From contig DASZLR010000260.1 of assembly GCA_035552275.1 (NCBI GenBank), forward strand, positions 1 through 14,661: DNA of 14,661 nt. The letters run 5' to 3'. Shown piece after piece: positions 6,822 to 13,589 of this stretch. The translations under genes and the position numbers were made by a program. This stretch comes from DASVLX01 sp035552275. GTDB lineage: Bacteria; Actinomycetota; Actinomycetes; Mycobacteriales; Pseudonocardiaceae. The notes beneath the pieces are model-generated. The model saw only the letters and a list, made by a program, of their open reading frames with translations. It made no database searches and was not told the DNA's origin. Numbering within the stretch: position 1 is the stretch's first letter; each line of letters starts with the position of its first letter.

Positions 6822-9442
6822 CCACCAGCGCAGTTCGCGCCCCCGCGCCGACGGCGGCCACGCCCACGAAGCAGGCCCCGTCGCCAGGACCGGGTGGCCT
6901 GTCGCACCGGCAGATCATGACGATCCTGACCGGCCTGCTACTGGGCATGTTCCTGGCGGCACTGGATCTGACGATCGTCAGCACCTCGATCAGAACGATC
7001 GCCGACGACCTCAACGGCCTGTCCATCCAGGCCTGGGTGACCACGGCCTACCTGATCACCTCGACGTTGTCGACTCCGTTGTACGGCAAGCTGTCCGACC
7101 TCTATGGACGCAAGCCGTTCTACATCGCCGCGATCTCCATCTTCGTGATCGGCTCGGCGGCGTCCGCGTTCTCCACCTCGATGTACATGCTGGCCGCGTT
7201 CCGCGCGTTCCAGGGTCTCGGCGCGGGTGGCCTGATGTCGCTGGCGTTCACCATCCTGGGTGACATCGTGTCGCCCCGGCAGCGCGCCAAGTACCAGGGT
7301 TACTTCCTGGCCGTGTTCGGCGTGTCCAGTGTGCTCGGACCGGTGATCGGCGGCGCGCTGGCCGGCGCGCCCTCGATCCTCGGCATCGTCGGCTGGCGCT
7401 GGGTGTTCCTGGTCAACGTGCCGATCGGCTTCGTCGCGCTGGTCGTGGTGGCGAAGGTGCTCAACGTGCCGTTCATCCGCAAGGTGAACCCGCGCATCGA
7501 CTGGTGGGGCGCGCTGACCCTGGTCATTGGCCTGGTGCCGCTGCTGATCGTGGCGTCCCAGGGTCAGACCTGGGGTTGGGGCGATCCGAAGTCGCTGATC
7601 TGCTACGCCGTCGGCGCCCTCGGGGTGATCGCGTTCATCGTGACCGAACGGCTGATGGGCCAGCACGCGATGATCCCGCTGCGACTGTTCCGCAGTGGCA
7701 CCTTCAGCATGGTCATCCTGGCCAGCGTGCTGATCGGTGTCGCGATGTTCGGCGCCATGACGCTGATCCCGCAGTACCTGCAGATCGTCAAGGGCTCCTC
7801 GCCGACCCTCTCCGGCCTGCAGACCCTGCCGATGATGGTCGGCCTGATGGGCGCGTCCATCGTGTCCGGCCAGATCACCTCGCGGACCGGGCGGTACAAG
7901 ATCTTCCCGGTGCTGGGCACGGTGATCATCGGCGGCGGCGGGGTGCTGCTGGCCACGCTCGGCGCGGACACCCCGTTGTGGCAGCCGATGCTGTACATGT
8001 TCGTGATCGGTGCGGGTCTGGGCCTGTGCATGCAGACTCTGCAGTTGTCGGCGCAGAACGCCGGCCCGATCCAGGACATGGGCGTGGCCACCTCGTCGGC
8101 GACGTTCTTCCGGCAGATCGGCGCCACGTTGGGCGTCGCGGTGTTCCTGTCCATCCTGTTCGGCTCGGTGACCACCAAGATCGGCAGCGCGCTCGGCTCG
8201 GCGTTCCACACCACGCCGTTCCAGGCGGCGCTGCACGATCCGAACGTGCTCGCCAACCCGAACAACCAGGCGGTGGTCTCGATGATCACCGGCCACGGCG
8301 GCAGCGCGAACGTGCTCAGCGACTCGTCGTTCCTGCAGAAGATCGATCCACGATTGGCGCACCCGTTCCTGGTCGGCTTCTCCGGCTCGATCGACATCGT
8401 GTTCTGGTTGCTGGCCGCGGTGATGGTGGTGGCCTTCTTCGTGACGCTGTTCACCAAGGAGATCCCGCTGCGCAACATGTCCGGCGTGCAGGCGATGGCC
8501 GAAGGCGCCGAATCGCTGATCGAGGCTCCAGCCGAGGTGTCGGCCGAGGCGCCGCGGCCTGAGCCGGTCGGAGTCGGCGGTCGGCACGCGTTGCCAGGGG
8601 CGAACTCGTCGGTCGGATTCGCCGGCAATGGCACCGGCAATGGCACCGGGAGCGGCGGCAACGGAAACAGTGGGTCGGCCGGCACCTCGGTGACCGGCGC
8701 GGTCCGTCGTCCGGACAGCGGTCCGGTGGCCGGCGTGATGCTGACGTTGATCAACCACGCCGGCCAGCAGGTCGACCGGGCCACGACCGGCCCGGACGGC
8801 GAGTTCCGGATGACCGCTCCGCTGGACGGCTCGTACGTCCTGATCGCGTCCTCCCCCGGGCACCAGCCGCACGCCTCGCCCCTGCGGGTGGCCGGCGCCG
8901 GGCTGCGTCAGGAGATCGTGCTCACCGGCACGGCCCGCGCGGTGGGCACGGTGCGCACCGCCGGCAGCGGCGTCGTGGTCGCGGGCGCCATCGTCACCCT
9001 CACCGACCAGCGGGGCGAGGTGGTCGGCGCGACCACCACCGGTCCGGACGGCCGGTACCTGTTCGATGAGTTGGGCCGCGGCGGACACACGCTGGTGGTC
9101 ACCGCCCCCGACCATCGGCCGGCCGCCGTCACGCTGGCGGTCGCCGACAGCGGGGACACCGTGACCGATGTGGAGATCAGCGGCGCGGCCCACCTGGCCG
9201 GGATCGCGCGCGGCGCGGCGGGCCGGTCGGTGCCGGACGCCAGGGTCACCCTGGTCGACAGCTCCGGGAACGTGGTGGCGATGACCACCACGGACGGCGA
9301 GGGCGGCTACGCGTTCGCCGATCTGCCGGAAGGCGACTACACGGTGATCGCCAGCGGCTACCCGCCGGTCACCAGCCGCCAGACGGTGGCCGCCGGCGCC
9401 GACCAGGTGCACGACGTGCTGCTGTCACACTCCGAACTGTGA
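6818..9442 (+). CDS. DHA2-family MFS drug exporter fused to three C-terminal carboxypeptidase-regulatory-like domains
   Basis: An 874-residue integral membrane antiporter. Residues about 30-545 form the 14-TM EmrB/QacA-type core: motif D1 LDLTIVSTSI near 49, motif A GKLSDLYGRKP near 90, and motif C with GPVIGG near 172. It should export drugs or secondary metabolites using proton motive force. After a linker (about 546-622) with a Gly/Asn/Thr-rich stretch come three tandem beta-sandwich repeats of about 83 residues starting near 623, 706 and 789. Each has the carboxypeptidase D regulatory-like pattern: V-x-G-x-V opening, VTLxD-GxVV, TTxGPDGxYxF, GxYTVxAxG. Such domains are usually extracellular, yet a 14-TM MFS protein should have a cytosolic C-terminus. 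A purine-rich ribosome-binding site lies at 6804-6812. Family members without the tail are about 500-550 residues. Translation is coupled to marR. Confidence 0.93.
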   Translation: MTTSAVRAPAPTAATPTKQAPSPGPGGLSHRQIMTILTGLLLGMFLAALDLTIVSTSIRTIADDLNGLSIQAWVTTAYLITSTLSTPLYGKLSDLYGRKPFYIAAISIFVIGSAASAFSTSMYMLAAFRAFQGLGAGGLMSLAFTILGDIVSPRQRAKYQGYFLAVFGVSSVLGPVIGGALAGAPSILGIVGWRWVFLVNVPIGFVALVVVAKVLNVPFIRKVNPRIDWWGALTLVIGLVPLLIVASQGQTWGWGDPKSLICYAVGALGVIAFIVTERLMGQHAMIPLRLFRSGTFSMVILASVLIGVAMFGAMTLIPQYLQIVKGSSPTLSGLQTLPMMVGLMGASIVSGQITSRTGRYKIFPVLGTVIIGGGGVLLATLGADTPLWQPMLYMFVIGAGLGLCMQTLQLSAQNAGPIQDMGVATSSATFFRQIGATLGVAVFLSILFGSVTTKIGSALGSAFHTTPFQAALHDPNVLANPNNQAVVSMITGHGGSANVLSDSSFLQKIDPRLAHPFLVGFSGSIDIVFWLLAAVMVVAFFVTLFTKEIPLRNMSGVQAMAEGAESLIEAPAEVSAEAPRPEPVGVGGRHALPGANSSVGFAGNGTGNGTGSGGNGNSGSAGTSVTGAVRRPDSGPVAGVMLTLINHAGQQVDRATTGPDGEFRMTAPLDGSYVLIASSPGHQPHASPLRVAGAGLRQEIVLTGTARAVGTVRTAGSGVVVAGAIVTLTDQRGEVVGATTTGPDGRYLFDELGRGGHTLVVTAPDHRPAAVTLAVADSGDTVTDVEISGAAHLAGIARGAAGRSVPDARVTLVDSSGNVVAMTTTDGEGGYAFADLPEGDYTVIASGYPPVTSRQTVAAGADQVHDVLLSHSEL
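8624..8647 (+). repeat. Tandem 12-bp direct repeat in the exporter linker
   Basis: GGCAATGGCACC occurs twice head to tail (8624-8635 and 8636-8647), encoding Gly-Asn-Gly-Thr twice, followed by a diverged Gly/Ser/Asn-rich stretch. It lies in the flexible linker between the membrane core and the C-terminal repeats; the unit is a multiple of 3, so copy-number change would keep frame. Confidence 0.85.
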
Positions 9443-9461
9443 TCAACAGCCGGTAGCAGTC

Positions 9462-9504
9462 GCCGCCCGTTGTTCACTCCATCGTGGAGTGAATGGCGGG
9501 CGGC
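9462..9504 (+). terminator. Long hairpin after the marR-exporter unit
   Basis: Two 20-nt arms (9462-9481 and 9485-9504) pair at 17 positions around a 3-nt TCG loop: an outer GCCGCCCG/CGGGCGGC stem and an inner TTCACTCCA/TGGAGTGAA stem with a 3-nt mismatch bulge between them. It starts 19 nt after the exporter stop codon. There is no U-run. A small inverted repeat CTGTCCGACAG follows at 9508-9518. Its place between two co-directional genes fits a terminator; a role as operator or RNA-processing site cannot be excluded. Confidence 0.65.
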
Positions 9505-9574
9505 TGACTGTCCGACAGTGACCGTTGCGCGGAGGAATTCACCCAACGGTTCACGAGCACCCAACGCGACCACG

Positions 9575-9587
9575 TAGCCTGTCCTGG
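9575..9587 (+). promoter_or_regulatory. Putative leaderless promoter of the DedA gene
   Basis: The hexamer TAGCCT (9575-9580) fits the TAnnnT -10 pattern and ends 6 nt before the GTG start at 9587; no Shine-Dalgarno is present. This geometry is typical of leaderless actinobacterial transcripts, with transcription starting at the first base of the start codon. A -35 is weak (TTCACG near 9550). Confidence 0.5.
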
Positions 9588-10255
9588 TGCTAGTGGCCAC
9601 CGAACAGCACCATCACGCGCTCGGCTTCCTCGGGAGCCTGGGCGCGTTGACCGTGTGTGTGATCGTGCTGGCCTTCGTGTTTCTGGAGTGCGCGTTCATC
9701 ATCGGCCTGTTCCTGCCCGGCGACTCGCTGCTGTTCACCGCGGGCGTGATCCTCGCCGACCGCGGCCTGGTCGGACACGCCTGGGCATTGTCGGCGGCAG
9801 CGGTCGTGGTGGCGGTCGGCGGCAACATGGCCGGCTACCTGATCGGGCGACGTGCCGGCGCCACACTGGTCGGCCGGAAGGCCGGCCGGGTGCTCACCGC
9901 CGATCGGATGTACCGGGCGCGCACCTTCCTCGACCAGCACGGGTGGTGGTCGGTGGTGCTGGCGCGCTGGCTGCCGTGGGTGCGCACGCTGGCCCCGCTG
10001 ATCGCCGGCGCGGTCCGGATGGACTCGCGCAGGTTCCTCGCCGGCACCAGTATCGGCGCGGTGCTGTGGGTTCCGGTGCTGGTGCTGGCCGGTTTCTACG
10101 GCGCCGGGATGCTGTCCGCGGTGCCCTGGCTGAAGACCACCGCGACGATCTTGTCCATCGCGTTCTTCCTGGTCGGCACCGCGTTGGGCATCTGGCGCTA
10201 CCGCCAGGAGATGAACCGCGCCCCGGAGCCGGTGAAGGTCGGCGCGGTCGACTGA
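9587..10255 (+). CDS. DedA-family (SNARE-associated / VTT domain) membrane protein
   Basis: A 222-residue inner-membrane protein of the DedA family; characterised members act in undecaprenyl-phosphate or phospholipid translocation and envelope homeostasis. Visible hallmarks are the re-entrant segment with Glu34 and GLFLPGDSLLF at 40-50, and the second re-entrant motif ARWLPWVRTLAPLIAG at 126-141 with both conserved arginines (127 and 133). Transmembrane stretches flank these at roughly 18-40, 65-88, 150-172 and 180-203, with a basic C-terminal tail. The GTG at 9587 is taken because a TAGCCT -10-like box lies at the right distance for leaderless expression; a GTG at 9593 is the alternative. 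It is separated from the exporter unit by a hairpin, so it is likely independent. Confidence 0.9.
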   Translation: MLVATEQHHHALGFLGSLGALTVCVIVLAFVFLECAFIIGLFLPGDSLLFTAGVILADRGLVGHAWALSAAAVVVAVGGNMAGYLIGRRAGATLVGRKAGRVLTADRMYRARTFLDQHGWWSVVLARWLPWVRTLAPLIAGAVRMDSRRFLAGTSIGAVLWVPVLVLAGFYGAGMLSAVPWLKTTATILSIAFFLVGTALGIWRYRQEMNRAPEPVKVGAVD

Positions 10256-10314
10256 CGCCAACGGCGGAAAGTCACGATTCGGGCACCAGGTAACGGTGGT
10301 CGGCCCGCGCCCTA

Positions 10315-10343
10315 GTGACGGATCGCTCACAGCGGCTTAACAT
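10315..10343 (+). promoter_or_regulatory. Putative promoter with overlapping palindrome for the DUF3311-symporter unit
   Basis: GTGACG (10315-10320) resembles a -35 box (TGAC core) and stands 17 bp before TAACAT (10338-10343), a TAnnnT -10 box. The palindrome GTGACGGATCGCTCAC (10315-10330, 12 of 16 positions symmetric) covers the -35 and part of the spacer, where a bound regulator would occlude polymerase. The DUF3311 gene starts about 50 bp downstream. Confidence 0.5.
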
Positions 10344-10393
10344 CCGCTCGCGCCCCAATCGGACGTGTCCAACGCCGCTTCCGGAGGACATCG

Positions 10394-10672
10394 ATGTCGT
10401 CCCTCCCACCCGAACCGCGCCCAGCCCGCGCCCGGTTCAACGCCTGGAACCTGCTGTTGCTGCTGCCGCTGTTGATGCTGGTCACGCCCTGGTTCAACCG
10501 GACCACGCCACGGCTGGCCGGTATCCCGTTCTTCTACTGGTACCAGTTCGCGTTCGTGCTGGTCGGGGTCGCCAGCGTATGGATCGTCTACGCGACGAGT
10601 CGCAGGACGCCGACCAACACCCAAGGGCCGGATCGGCTGTCCGTGGACGATCTGGACGAGGGGAGCCGGTAA
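10394..10672 (+). CDS. DUF3311 small membrane protein, symporter partner
   Basis: A 92-residue protein with two predicted transmembrane helices (about 18-33 and 47-68) joined by a loop containing FFYWYQ at 46-51, which is typical of DUF3311. In actinobacteria and other groups this family is found directly upstream of sodium:solute symporters and is thought to be an accessory subunit, as in other small-subunit/large-subunit symporters (inference from context). The ATG has GGAGG (10383-10387) 6 nt upstream. Its TAA stop directly abuts the symporter ATG with no spacer, and the symporter ribosome-binding site GAGGGGAG (10658-10665) lies inside its last codons. The C-terminus is short and acidic. 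Confidence 0.9.
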   Translation: MSSLPPEPRPARARFNAWNLLLLLPLLMLVTPWFNRTTPRLAGIPFFYWYQFAFVLVGVASVWIVYATSRRTPTNTQGPDRLSVDDLDEGSR

Positions 10673-12334
10673 ATGACCGCCTTGAGCACCGCGCAGTGGA
10701 TCGAGTTCGCCGTCTTTCTGGTGCTGTTCGCGCTGGTCACCGTGCTGGGCTTTCTGGCGGCGCGGTGGAAGCGGGCCGCCGACGGGCTCAATCACCTAGA
10801 CGAGTGGGGCCTGGCCGGCCGGAAGTTCGGCGGCTGGGTGAGCTGGTTCCTGATCGGCGGCGACCTCTACACCGCGTACACCTTCGTCGCGGTGCCGGCG
10901 CTGGTGTTCGGCGCCGGCGCACTGGGCTTCTACGCGCTGCCCTACACAGTTGTGTTGTATCCGATCGTGTTGCTGCCCGCGTTGCGGCTGTGGTCGGTGT
11001 CCCGCGCGAACGGCTACGTGACGCCGGCGGACTTCGTGCGTGGCCGGTACGGCTCGCCGCTGCTGGCGCTGCTGATCGCGATCACCGGGATCGTCGCCAC
11101 GATGCCCTACATCGCGCTACAACTCGCCGGGCTGGAAGCGGTGTTGCGCACCATCGGCCTGAACGGCTCCGGGCTGCTCGGTCACCTGCCGCTGTTCATC
11201 GCGTTCGTGATCCTGGCGGTGTACACGTACTCGTCCGGGTTGCGCGCGCCGGCGCTGATCGCGTTCGTCAAGGACACCCTGATCTACGTGGTGATCCTGG
11301 TCGCGGTGATCTACCTGCCGTTCAAGTTCGGCGGCTGGGGCCACATCTTCAACCAGGCCCAGGCCACGCTGAGCAAGCCGAGCCCGACCACCGGCAAGCC
11401 GGCCGGCTCGATCCTGCTCACCAACACGAACCAGCTCCAGTACGCCACCCTGGCGCTGGGCTCGGCGTTGGCGCTGTTCCTCTACCCGCACTCGGTCACC
11501 GGCCTGCTGGCGTCCCGCAGCCGAAAGGTGATCAAGAAGAACATGATCGCGTTGCCGGCGTACTCGCTGCTGCTGGGTCTTCTCGCGCTGCTGGGCTACG
11601 TCGCGATCAGCGCCGGGGTGAAGCCGCTGATCAACCAGGCCACCCACAAGGCGGACAGCAACACGATCATTCCGGTGCTGTTCGGGAACAGTTTCCCGTC
11701 CTGGTTCGCCGGCATCGCGTTCGCGGCGGTCGGCATCGGTGCGCTGGTGCCGGCGGCGATCATGTCGATCGCGGCGGCGAACCTGTGGACCCGCAACATC
11801 TACAAGGAGTACCTCCGTCGAAACGCGACCCCGGCGCAGGAGGCGCGGCAGGCCAAACTCGCGTCGCTGGTGGTCAAGTTCGGCGCGGTGGTCGTGATCG
11901 TCGCCATCGACCCGCAGTTCTCCATTGACCTGCAACTGATCGGCGGCGTGCTGATCCTGCAAACACTGCCGGCGGTGGCGATCTCGCTGTACACCCGATG
12001 GCTGCACGCCTGGGGCCTGATCGCCGGTTGGGCGGTCGGGATGGCCTGGGGCATCTATCTGTTGTACGAGCTGCCCAACGCCAGTACCGGCAAGGGCCAC
12101 TTCGGCGGGTCCGCGCTGCCGCTGGGCAAGCTGTCGATCTTCGGCTGGCATCCGTTCACCGGCTCGACGACCCAGATCTACGTCGGGGTCGTCGCGCTGG
12201 TGGCGAACCTGGTGATCGCGGTGGTGGTGTCCGCGATCGTGCGAGCGGTCCGGGTACGGCAGGGCGCCGACGCGACGACCGGCGGCGACTACGAGTCGGA
12301 CGAGCCCGCTGCCGAGCCGGTGGCCGCCGGCTGA
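10673..12334 (+). CDS. mctP: Sodium:solute symporter, MctP-like monocarboxylate permease
   Basis: A 553-residue secondary transporter of the solute:sodium symporter family with about 13 transmembrane helices. The N-terminal region with LDEWGLAGRKFGG (42-54), followed by a WFLIGGDLYTAYTF stretch, resembles MctP, which in rhizobia takes up lactate, pyruvate and other monocarboxylates; the partner DUF3311 gene immediately upstream supports this subgroup. The final about 30 residues are hydrophilic and acidic and probably cytosolic. The substrate is inferred: lactate or pyruvate would suit the 2-hydroxy-acid dehydrogenases near the left end of the window. The last 46 bp overlap the 3' end of the gene on the opposite strand, and no terminator is visible between them. 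The family is sure; the symbol is tentative. Confidence 0.9.
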   Translation: MTALSTAQWIEFAVFLVLFALVTVLGFLAARWKRAADGLNHLDEWGLAGRKFGGWVSWFLIGGDLYTAYTFVAVPALVFGAGALGFYALPYTVVLYPIVLLPALRLWSVSRANGYVTPADFVRGRYGSPLLALLIAITGIVATMPYIALQLAGLEAVLRTIGLNGSGLLGHLPLFIAFVILAVYTYSSGLRAPALIAFVKDTLIYVVILVAVIYLPFKFGGWGHIFNQAQATLSKPSPTTGKPAGSILLTNTNQLQYATLALGSALALFLYPHSVTGLLASRSRKVIKKNMIALPAYSLLLGLLALLGYVAISAGVKPLINQATHKADSNTIIPVLFGNSFPSWFAGIAFAAVGIGALVPAAIMSIAAANLWTRNIYKEYLRRNATPAQEARQAKLASLVVKFGAVVVIVAIDPQFSIDLQLIGGVLILQTLPAVAISLYTRWLHAWGLIAGWAVGMAWGIYLLYELPNASTGKGHFGGSALPLGKLSIFGWHPFTGSTTQIYVGVVALVANLVIAVVVSAIVRAVRVRQGADATTGGDYESDEPAAEPVAAG

Positions 12335-12789
12335 TCACCGAGCGCCCGCGCGATCGCGTCGACGACGAGTGTCGGCGGTGGCGGGGTGATGTCGGGTGTG
12401 GCGATCCAGGTGAGTGGATCGTGGCCGGGGTGTTGGGTGGGCGGCAGGTCGAGGCTCCAGCTCGTGGTGGATGCGGCGTGGGCGTAACCGATGTCGTGGC
12501 CGGCGAACCGCCGCGGGGTGGGTTCTGGTGGCGCCGGCCACGGTCGCGTGAGGAACACCCAGCGGGCTGATGGGCCGGGTATCTCGATTACCGGGACTGG
12601 TGTACCTCCATTGTGGAGGATCGTCAGCGCGCGGCGGCCGAGTTCGCGTGGCACGTTCAGTGCTTCGATGCCGTAGCCCGGGGTCGCCCAGACGATGGTG
12701 TCGACGGCGAAGGTGGCCCAGCCATAGCGTTCTCGGTAACCCGCTGCGGCCGTTTGATAGTGGGTCAGTGGCCCGTGGCGTTCATTCAT
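12289..12789 (-). CDS. Uncharacterised protein, faintly primase/polymerase N-domain-like
   Basis: A 166-residue soluble protein that I cannot assign firmly. Residues about 10-135 carry a pattern seen in small actinobacterial proteins annotated as bifunctional DNA primase/polymerase N-terminal: a YGWATFAV opening (22-29), GIEALNVPRELGRRAL (40-55), then VPVIEI, RWVFLT (76-81) and WSLDLPPT (111-118). The acidic catalytic residues of true prim-pol enzymes are not evident, so it may be a catalytically inactive regulatory relative. The C-terminus is Pro- then Ala/Gly/Ser-rich. The ATG at 12789 overlaps the stop of the upstream HTH gene by 4 bp, and I reject the longer open frame upstream because it runs through that gene. 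It ends 46 bp inside the convergent symporter gene. Confidence 0.75.
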   Translation of the reverse strand: MNERHGPLTHYQTAAAGYRERYGWATFAVDTIVWATPGYGIEALNVPRELGRRALTILHNGGTPVPVIEIPGPSARWVFLTRPWPAPPEPTPRRFAGHDIGYAHAASTTSWSLDLPPTQHPGHDPLTWIATPDITPPPPTLVVDAIARALGDQPAATGSAAGSSDS

Positions 12790-13256
12790 TGGATGGTCAG
12801 ATTCTGTAGCGCGGCGCGGAGTTGACCGGGTGGCAGGCCGCAGACGCGAGCGAGTTGGATCAGCGCGGCACTGTCGACTAGGACGGTACCGGCAGCGCGC
12901 CGATGGGCGGAGCGCAGCCGGCTGGCGGCCCAGCGTCGGGCCGGCGCCAGTTGCGGGCGTGGGTCGTGGGCGAGGGCGTGCAGGTCGACGTGCAGCGTGC
13001 CGGTCCGTTCGGGGAAGAGGTGATTGTGGACGGTGGTCACCAGCTCTTGGGGAAGGACGCCGAGCGCGTCGGCGACGTCGAACAGGCGCGGCACCGGCAT
13101 CACTCGGGTGCCGATTTCGTACGTGGCAAGCGTTTGCATGGCGATGTCCAGGCCGGTCAGTCGGACGAGTTCGTCGCGAGTCCAGCCGTGTTCGAGGCGG
13201 AGTCGCCGCAACTCCACGCCCAGCAGCCGGGAGCATCGCTGGCTGTCGATGATCAC
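12786..13256 (-). CDS. XRE-type helix-turn-helix protein
   Basis: A 156-residue putative DNA-binding protein. Residues about 10-68 form a Cro/C1-type HTH: GVELRRLRLEHGWTRDELV, a turn at LTGLD, and TLATYEIGTRVMPVPRLFDVADALGV. The C-terminal half (about 85-156) contains VDLHALA, an RRWAASRL helix, and a final segment AALIQLARVCGLPPGQL that looks like a second small helical domain; I recognise the layout from actinobacterial HTH proteins of unknown role. The GTG start at 13256 overlaps the stop of the small membrane protein gene by 4 bp (GTGA). The gene in turn overlaps the next by 4 bp (ATGA), giving a tight three-gene unit. An in-frame extension to 13412 is possible but Arg/Pro-rich and antisense-like, so rejected. 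Confidence 0.85.
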   Translation of the reverse strand: MIIDSQRCSRLLGVELRRLRLEHGWTRDELVRLTGLDIAMQTLATYEIGTRVMPVPRLFDVADALGVLPQELVTTVHNHLFPERTGTLHVDLHALAHDPRPQLAPARRWAASRLRSAHRRAAGTVLVDSAALIQLARVCGLPPGQLRAALQNLTIQ

Positions 13257-13483
13257 GCGAGCCGCCGACGCTGGTGCAGGCGGTGTCGGCCGGTGCGCCC
13301 GTTGACGAGACGGGTGCCGAAGCCAGCGTCGAGCCGGCGCATGATCTCGGTGACGGCGCGGCGGCGTCGAATGTCGCGGACCACGCCGGCGGTCAGCAGA
13401 GCCGAGGTCCACACCGCTGTGACGAACAAGGTCGCGAACAGCAGCGACGGGCCGAACACCGGCATCGATATCAAGTCAGGCAT
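13253..13483 (-). CDS. Small single-pass membrane protein with basic tail
   Basis: A 76-residue protein of unknown function. One hydrophobic segment at about 12-34 (FGPSLLFATLF onward) is followed by a strongly basic cytosolic tail with RDIRRRR near 36-42 and several further Arg and His residues to the end. The positive-inside rule puts the tail in the cytoplasm. It is the first gene of a unit with an XRE-type protein and an unassigned protein, each overlapping by 4 bp, so a membrane-anchored partner or sensor role for the HTH protein is conceivable (inference). ATG at 13483 is chosen over an upstream TTG at 13501. No Shine-Dalgarno is visible; a TAGAAT box lies upstream. Confidence 0.75.
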   Translation of the reverse strand: MPDLISMPVFGPSLLFATLFVTAVWTSALLTAGVVRDIRRRRAVTEIMRRLDAGFGTRLVNGRTGRHRLHQRRRLA

Positions 13484-13504
13484 GCCACTGAAGCTACACA
13501 AGAA

Positions 13505-13510
13505 ATTCTA
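13505..13510 (-). promoter_or_regulatory. Putative -10 box of the three-gene minus-strand unit
   Basis: TAGAAT on the minus strand (5 of 6 with TATAAT) stands 21 nt before the ATG of the small membrane protein, predicting a leader of about 14 nt. A convincing -35 was not found. Confidence 0.45.
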
Positions 13511-13534
13511 GTAGCGATGCTCAGGAGTCGCTGG

Positions 13535-13557
13535 TTCACCTGATCGGGTTATTCACC
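13535..13557 (+). repeat. TTCACC direct repeat in the divergent intergenic region
   Basis: TTCACC occurs at 13535-13540 and 13552-13557, 17 bp start to start (about 1.6 helical turns), between the two divergent HTH-containing units. It may be a binding site for either regulator; two hexamers alone are weak evidence. Confidence 0.3.
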
Positions 13558-13589
13558 CGCACTGTGGCGCATAGGGCAGACTGCCTGGC

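Noticed and set aside
6938..9412. 824-residue open frame antisense to the exporter
   Set aside because: His/Arg/Asp/Gln-rich composition with no motifs, typical of the antisense of hydrophobic membrane-protein codons.
10257..10267. Small hairpin CGCC-AAC-GGCG after the DedA gene
   Set aside because: A 4-bp stem is expected by chance in DNA of this composition; not called as a terminator.
10315..11928. Plus-strand open frame across the DUF3311 and symporter genes in another frame
   Set aside because: Arg/Gly-rich and domain-free; the competing frames encode recognised membrane proteins with ribosome-binding sites.
12790..13236. N-terminal extension of the 166-residue protein to about 315 residues
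   Set aside because: The extra part is Arg/Pro/Ala-rich and runs through the HTH gene in another frame; the ATG at 12789 overlaps the HTH stop in the usual 4-bp manner.
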